A DNA stretch of 9,690 nt, from NCBI GenBank assembly GCA_031257075.1, contig JAIRPM010000090.1:1-9690 (forward strand), given 5' to 3'. Each line of letters opens with the position of its first letter. Positions within the stretch are counted from its first letter, which is position 1. The notes under the pieces were generated by a model, which worked only from the letters and a program-made list of their open reading frames with translations, was not told the origin of the DNA and did not search any database. The position numbers were made by a program, and so were the translations under genes. The DNA is from Spirochaetaceae bacterium (GTDB lineage Bacteria; Spirochaetota; Spirochaetia; Treponematales; Breznakiellaceae). Of the stretch, positions 5,821 to 9,690 are shown one piece after another.

Positions 5821-7548
5821 TTACATTATCTGTTCATCTATCGGTTTGCCGCCCGGAACCATGGGGAGGACAACTTCGTTACTGTCGATTTGAGCATCAA
5901 TAAGGGCTGTTTTCCCGCCGGCAATATCGAGAAGCGCGGCTGTGAGCGCGGCTGTAAACGAATCCTTATCTGCGGCGCGATATCCCGCCGCACCGTACGC
6001 CTCGGCTAACATTACAAAATCCGGCGGCCGGTTAAGCACCGTATTGGAAAAACGCTTCTCGTAGAACAATGTTTGCCATTGGCGTACCATACCCAGCACA
6101 TGATTATTCAGTATGACGATAAGTATACCAAGCCCATAGGCTGAAAAAGTAGCAAGTTCGCCGCAATTCATGCGGAAAGAACCGTCGCCGGTAAAGAGTA
6201 CAACAGGCCGGTCAGGGCAGGCAATCTTTGCGCCAAGCGCCGCCCCCAATCCAAAGCCCATAGTTCCCAAGCCGCCCGATGTAAGAAATGAACGCGGCCG
6301 GTTAAGCGGGTAAAACTGCGCCGTCCACATCTGGTGCTGCCCCACATCGGTAACAATGATGGGAGGCTGCGCCTCAGCCGTGCCGCCGGTTTCCAATCTG
6401 TTTGCTACGGTACCTATTACAAAACGGGGGTGGAGCGTTGTTTTAAGGTGATGCGCTTTGGGCGTATGCTCTTTCCACAGTTGCACTGCCCCGCCCCATT
6501 CATTGCGGAAGGATGCCGGCAAAGATTCCAGCACTTTGCGAAGTATCGGTTTTAAATCGCCCGCTACATGCGCTGCCGTAGAAATGTTTTTGTTTATTTC
6601 TGCCCTGTCAATGTCAAATTGGAGTATTTTCGCGTTTTTGGCAAAATCGTGTACACGGCTGGTAACACGGTCGCTGAAACGCGCCCCTACCGTAATCAAA
6701 AGGTCTGAATTCTGCACCGCTTTGTTGGAGGCAACAGTTCCATGCATCCCTATCATACCGGTAAAGAGCCGGTGACCCGAAGGCATGGCTCCCAGCGCCA
6801 TAAGGCTTAGAGCAACCGGCGCGTCAATGCGCTCGGCAAATTCGCGCAATTCATCGCTTGCGTTGGAAAGAATAACCCCGCCGCCCGCGTAAATGACAGG
6901 GCGCTTTGCTGACGTTATCAGATTTACCGCATGCTGTATATCATCGTTTGTATACAAAACGCGCGATTCCCGCCCGGCAAGCCGGACGGCGCGTTCCTTC
7001 ATCACCTTTGAATCGGCAAAAAGCGAAGAAATATCTGTTTTGTTCGCGGTAATGTCTTTGGGAATGTCAATCAATACGGGGCCGGGGCGACCCGATTGGG
7101 CTACAAGAAAAGCCTCCCGTACAATTTCAGCAAGGTCGGCAACGTCTTTGACAATCCAATTGTGTTTTACCACAGGCATAGTAATGCCGGCTATATCAAC
7201 CTCCTGAAAACTGTCTTTGCCTAACAGGTCGGTTGACACATTACCCGTAATAGCGACAACAGGTACCGAATCCATATATGCGGTGGCGATTCCGGTAACA
7301 AGGTTCGTTGCGCCCGGCCCGGATGTCGCAAGGCAGACTCCGGTCTTGCCGGTAGCGCGGGCATAACCGTCCGCCGCATGCGCGGCATACTGTTCATGGC
7401 TTACCAAAATATGCCGGATTCTATCCTGATGTTTATAGAGTTCGTCATAAATATTGAGAACCGCGCCTCCTGGATAGCCGAAAATAGTATCCACCCCTTG
7501 AACTATCAGCGCTTCTACCAAAATACGCGAACCGGTGTACTGCTCCAT
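5821..7548 (-). CDS. ilvB: acetolactate synthase (AHAS) large, catalytic subunit
   Basis: This 575-residue ThDP-dependent enzyme joins pyruvate to pyruvate or 2-oxobutyrate, the first common step of valine, leucine and isoleucine synthesis. The N-terminal domain holds the catalytic glutamate (Glu52 in SHEQYAAHAADGYARATG) and SGPGATN (76-82). The central domain has RFSDRVTSR (290-298) and FDIDRAEINKN, typical of the FAD-containing biosynthetic form rather than catabolic AlsS. The C-terminal domain has the ThDP/Mg motif from GDG (454-456) to NN (481-482), followed by GMVRQWQ. Length is normal. AAAGGA lies eight bases before the ATG. The gene follows ybaB by 12 bp and is probably co-transcribed with it. 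No regulatory subunit gene (ilvN) lies next to it; downstream it meets the CLC gene tail to tail. Confidence 0.95.
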   Translation of the reverse strand: MEQYTGSRILVEALIVQGVDTIFGYPGGAVLNIYDELYKHQDRIRHILVSHEQYAAHAADGYARATGKTGVCLATSGPGATNLVTGIATAYMDSVPVVAITGNVSTDLLGKDSFQEVDIAGITMPVVKHNWIVKDVADLAEIVREAFLVAQSGRPGPVLIDIPKDITANKTDISSLFADSKVMKERAVRLAGRESRVLYTNDDIQHAVNLITSAKRPVIYAGGGVILSNASDELREFAERIDAPVALSLMALGAMPSGHRLFTGMIGMHGTVASNKAVQNSDLLITVGARFSDRVTSRVHDFAKNAKILQFDIDRAEINKNISTAAHVAGDLKPILRKVLESLPASFRNEWGGAVQLWKEHTPKAHHLKTTLHPRFVIGTVANRLETGGTAEAQPPIIVTDVGQHQMWTAQFYPLNRPRSFLTSGGLGTMGFGLGAALGAKIACPDRPVVLFTGDGSFRMNCGELATFSAYGLGILIVILNNHVLGMVRQWQTLFYEKRFSNTVLNRPPDFVMLAEAYGAAGYRAADKDSFTAALTAALLDIAGGKTALIDAQIDSNEVVLPMVPGGKPIDEQIM

Positions 7549-7560
7549 CGCTCTAATCCT

Positions 7561-7902
7561 TTACGATATTCCGCCCCCCAGCAAAGAACCGATGTTTCCC
7601 AAACCGCTAAGCCCGCCCAGCCCTGCCGCCGAACCGAGTTCTTCGGCAATGGCCGCTTTTACCTTGTTTATCGCATCCGCATGCGCCGCCACAACCAAAT
7701 CCTGAATCATATCAAGGTCTCCGCATATCTCCGGCGCTATACGCAGGTCGAGCATTTCCATTTTCCCGGACAAGTCAACTTCCGCCATACCGCCTCCCGC
7801 TGTTCCGGTAACAGAGATAGAGCCCAATTTCTCTTGAAACACGCTTATTTGACTTTGTATCATTTCAGCGTTTTTAAGTATATCAAACGGGTTTATAGCC
7901 AT
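7561..7902 (-). CDS. YbaB/EbfC-family nucleoid-associated protein
   Basis: This 113-residue protein belongs to the YbaB/EbfC group of dimeric, tweezer-like DNA-binding proteins that coat the nucleoid. It starts with NPFDILKNAEMIQSQI, a helix typical of the family. Next come GTAGGGMAEVDLSG, the short beta region, and MIQDLVVAAHADAINKVK, the second helix. The tail is rich in glycine and leucine. I chose the second of two adjacent ATG codons (7902) because GGAGG lies six bases before it but only three before the first (7905). YbaB genes usually sit between dnaX and recR; here the next gene is ilvB, with a 12-bp gap, so the usual context is lost. Confidence 0.9.
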   Translation of the reverse strand: MAINPFDILKNAEMIQSQISVFQEKLGSISVTGTAGGGMAEVDLSGKMEMLDLRIAPEICGDLDMIQDLVVAAHADAINKVKAAIAEELGSAAGLGGLSGLGNIGSLLGGGIS

Positions 7903-7908
7903 CATTTT

Positions 7909-7913
7909 CCTCC
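7909..7913 (-). promoter_or_regulatory. ribosome binding site that decides the ybaB start
   Basis: GGAGG on the minus strand is three bases before the first ATG (7905-7903) and six before the second (7902-7900). The second spacing is the normal one, so translation probably begins at 7902. Confidence 0.7.
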
Positions 7914-7941
7914 ATATCCCGCGCCGGCATATTTAGGGCAA

Positions 7942-7975
7942 CGCTGATTAAATCCTCGATTGGATTTCATCAGTG
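7942..7975. repeat. hairpin at the ybaB-side end of the repeat segment
   Basis: CGCTGATTAAATCC (7942-7955) pairs with GGATTTCATCAGTG (7962-7975) at 12 of 14 positions around a six-base loop. In the minus-strand transcript it would lie about 30 bases before the ybaB ribosome binding site. No T-run follows it, so it is unlikely to be a classical terminator. Confidence 0.55.
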
Positions 7976-8098
7976 CTTCTCTAACGCTTAAACCGGCAAT
8001 CTTTGTTAAAGCAGGTTTATAAACAAATTCCCGCATTAAAAGGCAAACTCTGAAATAGCTACATCGCGGAAATTGCGTCAAAAACAAACTGCCTCTGT

Positions 8099-8127
8099 AT
8101 TCTATGAATTCGGGACGGGATTTTCAA
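8099..8127 (-). promoter_or_regulatory. likely promoter of the ybaB-ilvB pair
   Basis: On the minus strand TTGAAA (8127-8122) is followed after 17 bases by TAGAAT (8104-8099). Both boxes match consensus at five of six positions. Transcription would start near 8092 and give a leader of about 190 bases before ybaB. The promoter lies inside the repeat-bounded segment. Confidence 0.5.
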
Positions 8128-8137
8128 GCGGTTGCTT

Positions 8138-8175
8138 GGACAACGCTGATTAACTCGATGCTTACAGCGTTGCCC
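8138..8175 (-). terminator. hairpin after the sugar kinase gene, possible terminator
   Basis: In the minus-strand RNA GGGCAACGCTG pairs with CAGCGTTGTCC, eleven pairs including one G-U, around a 16-base loop. It begins 12 bases after the sugar kinase stop codon. There is no U-tract, so it may instead be an mRNA-end or repeat-derived hairpin. The G-U pair would be an A-C mismatch in plus-strand RNA, which slightly favours the minus-strand transcript. Confidence 0.4.
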
Positions 8176-8187
8176 TTGGTCTTTGTG

Positions 8188-9132
8188 TTACTCCGCAATC
8201 CGTTCAACAATCAAATTCTTGATATCGCCGCCCATAGGGCCCATTGCGGTTGCGTTTATAGCGCCGGCTTTTGCCGCAAGAGCGCCCGCTTCGCGCAAAG
8301 TTTTGCCGTCCGCAAGGGCGGTAACAAAAGCCGCGTCAAAACAATCGCCTGCGCCCGTGGGGTCTACAATAGGATATTTTTTTTCGATGGGATAGGCCAG
8401 CACCTCGATTTTTTCCTGCCGCGTAATGATAACCGACCCGCGTTTTCCGTTTTTAACATGAATAATATCGAGTTTGGGAAAGCGCTCAAACAGGCTTTTT
8501 GCCTGCATGTCTGTGCCGCCGGCAATTCCCGCAAAAAGCATAAGTTCGTCAACGCCGGGCAGGAACACCGAACAGTGGTTCATCACAGCGCCCGCCGTTT
8601 CCATAACGCCCCGTTCACCCAAAAGCGAAGGGCGTATATTCGGGTCAAAGGATATTTTCGCCCCCAATGAGGCAAAATGAGCGCAGGCGCGTTCTAGCGC
8701 CCCCTTCATCGTTTCGTTCACAGTGAGCGAACAGCCCATTATATGAAAAAAATCCGGAGCGGCAGCGCTTGCGGGCGCGAATTCAACATTGCCCGATGCC
8801 GTACCGTCTATATGAAAGATAAATTCACGCCCGCCGTCATGGCTGTACGCCACAAACGCCGCACCGGTCGCGCCGCCTGCGCTCACCTTTACGTCCGCTA
8901 TGTCAACGCCGTCCGCTTTTAGCCTATCAAGCAGCACCGCGCCAAATTTGTCGCGGCCCACACCGCCCCAAATCTTCGCGGACGCGCCCAACTGCGCCGC
9001 CGCCGATATAAAGATAGCGGGCGCTCCAGAGGGATACGGCCCCAAAAACACATCCGTTTTATCCAAAGGACGGTCCGGCGCGGAACGCATTATCTCCACT
9101 ATCAACTCGCCCATAGTCCAAATTTTTGCCAT
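8188..9132 (-). CDS. PfkB-family sugar kinase
   Basis: This 314-residue cytoplasmic kinase of the ribokinase/PfkB fold transfers phosphate from ATP to a sugar. It shows GGVGRDKFG (56-64, first family signature), DPNIRP (163-168), and DPTGAGDCFDAAFV (257-270), whose Asp263 is the catalytic base and GAG the anion hole. The N-terminal stretch GPYPSGAPAIFI (31-42) resembles kinases annotated for tagatose, fructose or 2-keto-3-deoxygluconate, but the substrate cannot be decided. AAGGA lies five bases before the ATG at 9132. No sugar transporter or other catabolic gene is next to it here, and a separate transcription unit is likely because a 282-bp gap with a hairpin follows. Confidence 0.92.
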   Translation of the reverse strand: MAKIWTMGELIVEIMRSAPDRPLDKTDVFLGPYPSGAPAIFISAAAQLGASAKIWGGVGRDKFGAVLLDRLKADGVDIADVKVSAGGATGAAFVAYSHDGGREFIFHIDGTASGNVEFAPASAAAPDFFHIMGCSLTVNETMKGALERACAHFASLGAKISFDPNIRPSLLGERGVMETAGAVMNHCSVFLPGVDELMLFAGIAGGTDMQAKSLFERFPKLDIIHVKNGKRGSVIITRQEKIEVLAYPIEKKYPIVDPTGAGDCFDAAFVTALADGKTLREAGALAAKAGAINATAMGPMGGDIKNLIVERIAE

Positions 9133-9215
9133 ACTGTTCCTTTATTTCCCTTGTTCAGCGTAACGCACGGTTTTGACAGCCAAACAAGACGGCTTTTGGC
9201 CAATCAATGATTTCT

Positions 9216-9221
9216 ATTATA
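9216..9221 (-). promoter_or_regulatory. possible -10 box of the sugar kinase gene
   Basis: A perfect TATAAT occurs on the minus strand 84 bases before the sugar kinase ATG. No good -35 box stands at 16-18 bases upstream, so the assignment is weak. A small inverted repeat, GCCAAA (9179-9184) and TTTGGC (9195-9200), lies in the leader it would produce. Confidence 0.25.
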
Positions 9222-9275
9222 GATTGAATAGCCATCCGCGCCTATAGACAGGGCAAAAGCATTTAAAAACAGTAG

Positions 9276-9624
9276 AGGCTTTCACCCTGGAGTGAGAAGC
9301 CGCTGTCCAAACCCGCCGCGCTTATGACGGCAGTAGAAAAGTGGGCGGTATATTTCCGGTATTTGACGGACAAGGCAAAACGGGATAATAGGGAAGGAAG
9401 AAGGAATCAAAATGGCAAATGATGTATTGATAACGATAAGCCGTGATGAAGTAGAGCGTGCGCGTCTTTTGAGTGAATACAAGTACGAGGTTGACCGGCA
9501 AAACGACCTGATAAGCGCCCGCAGAGAAGGTATCTCGCAAGGCTTGGCACAGGGACAAAACTATGTACTCTCCCTTCTTGAACAAGGCTGTTCTCTGGAA
9601 GAAATAAAGCGCCGTCTAAAATAG
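9276..9624 (+). pseudogene. frameshifted C-terminal remnant of an Rpn/PD-(D/E)XK transposase-like nuclease
   Basis: Two plus-strand frames together give the C-terminal half of a member of the Rpn (PDDEXK_2) recombination-promoting nuclease or putative transposase family. The first (from 9276, just after a stop) reads KPLSKPAALMTAVEKWAVYF and then RYLTDKAKRD. The second picks up at about 9385-9411 as IIGKEEGIKMANDVLITIS and continues through RDEVERARLLSEY, a typical C-terminal region with REGISQGLAQGQ and the end LEEIKRRLK, to a TAG. The join needs a frame change near 9384-9400. The N-terminal nuclease domain is absent: the sequence upstream is stop-rich and belongs to the sugar kinase promoter region. 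An intact 70-residue ORF begins at the ATG at 9412 but has no convincing own start region beyond GGAAGGAAGAAGG, a purine run that could act as a ribosome binding site by chance. Confidence 0.65.
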
Positions 9625-9690
9625 CACTTTTTAGTAATAACCTTACCTGCTGATAATAAATCCAAATGGTAGGCAAAACTGCGAGCACGG

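Larger units (their letters stand above)
7935..8176. mobile_element. 242-bp repeat-bounded segment, MITE-like or paired palindromic repeat
   Basis: The segment starts with AGGGCAACGCTG (7935-7946) and ends with its exact reverse complement, CAGCGTTGCCCT (8165-8176). The 13-mer CAACGCTGATTAA also occurs as a direct repeat at 7939-7951 and 8141-8153, each time followed within three bases by CTCGAT. Each end forms a hairpin of the same type. No target-site duplication is visible at the borders and no transposase is encoded, so it is either a non-autonomous element whose duplication has decayed or two copies of a dispersed palindromic unit. It fills most of the gap between the sugar kinase and ybaB genes and appears to carry the ybaB promoter. 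Confidence 0.5.

Noticed and set aside
7902..8087. Minus-strand 61-codon ORF upstream of ybaB, considered as a leader peptide
   Set aside because: It has no run of Ile, Leu or Val codons as expected for an attenuation leader of a branched-chain gene, no ribosome binding site, and ends at the ybaB start.
8104..8670. Plus-strand open frame of 188 codons overlapping the sugar kinase
   Set aside because: It runs through the repeat hairpin and the antisense strand of a clear PfkB kinase and shows no recognisable domain.
9666..9690. Possible gene start (MVGKTAST) at the right edge
   Set aside because: Only eight codons are visible and there is no ribosome binding site before the ATG.

Overview
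The window is about 9.7 kb of bacterial chromosome, roughly half G+C, and reads like ordinary housekeeping and accessory DNA with some unusual repeats between genes. Codon use, the Rpn-type nuclease remnant at the right edge and the look of the repeats remind me of a gut-type treponeme or other spirochaete. That assignment is inference from sequence style only; no rRNA or other phylogenetic marker is present.

Layout from left to right. Bases 1-157 hold the very start of a minus-strand gene (1-54) with a near-consensus promoter and a folded leader. Bases 174-320 are a long imperfect inverted repeat with arms of 7-bp tandem units. Then come two minus-strand genes of a metal-resistance operon: an ArsR/SmtB-type repressor (2407-2844) followed 14 bp later by a CPC-type (zinc/cadmium/lead) P1B-ATPase (326-2392). 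Their promoter (TTGACT-17-TATACT) sits directly before a perfect 14-bp palindrome that is the likely operator. Upstream lies a minus-strand class-V aminotransferase-fold enzyme of the cysteine-desulfurase-like group (2963-4108), whose best promoter puts the transcript start at the ATG, so the mRNA may be leaderless.

A 355-bp divergent spacer (4109-4463) separates it from a plus-strand CLC chloride channel/antiporter (4464-5813). The spacer holds inverted repeats, a possible decayed small gene with an in-frame amber stop, and a candidate promoter for the CLC gene. The CLC gene meets, tail to tail with a 7-bp gap, the minus-strand acetolactate synthase large subunit gene ilvB (5821-7548). ilvB is preceded at 12 bp by a YbaB/EbfC nucleoid protein gene (7561-7902), probably co-transcribed from a promoter at 8099-8127 inside a 242-bp repeat-bounded segment (7935-8176). 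That segment carries two related hairpins and 12-bp terminal inverted repeats, and separates ybaB from an upstream minus-strand PfkB-family sugar kinase (8188-9132). The right edge has a frameshifted C-terminal remnant of an Rpn/PD-(D/E)XK transposase-like nuclease on the plus strand (9276-9624).

How the parts work together: the ArsR/ATPase pair is a self-contained metal-sensing and export circuit. The other genes (desulfurase-like enzyme, CLC transporter, YbaB plus acetolactate synthase, sugar kinase) do not form an evident common pathway. I did not find a convincing new multi-gene system. The items most worth a second look are the two intergenic repeat structures, the leaderless promoter architecture, the amber-split small ORF and the decayed Rpn gene.
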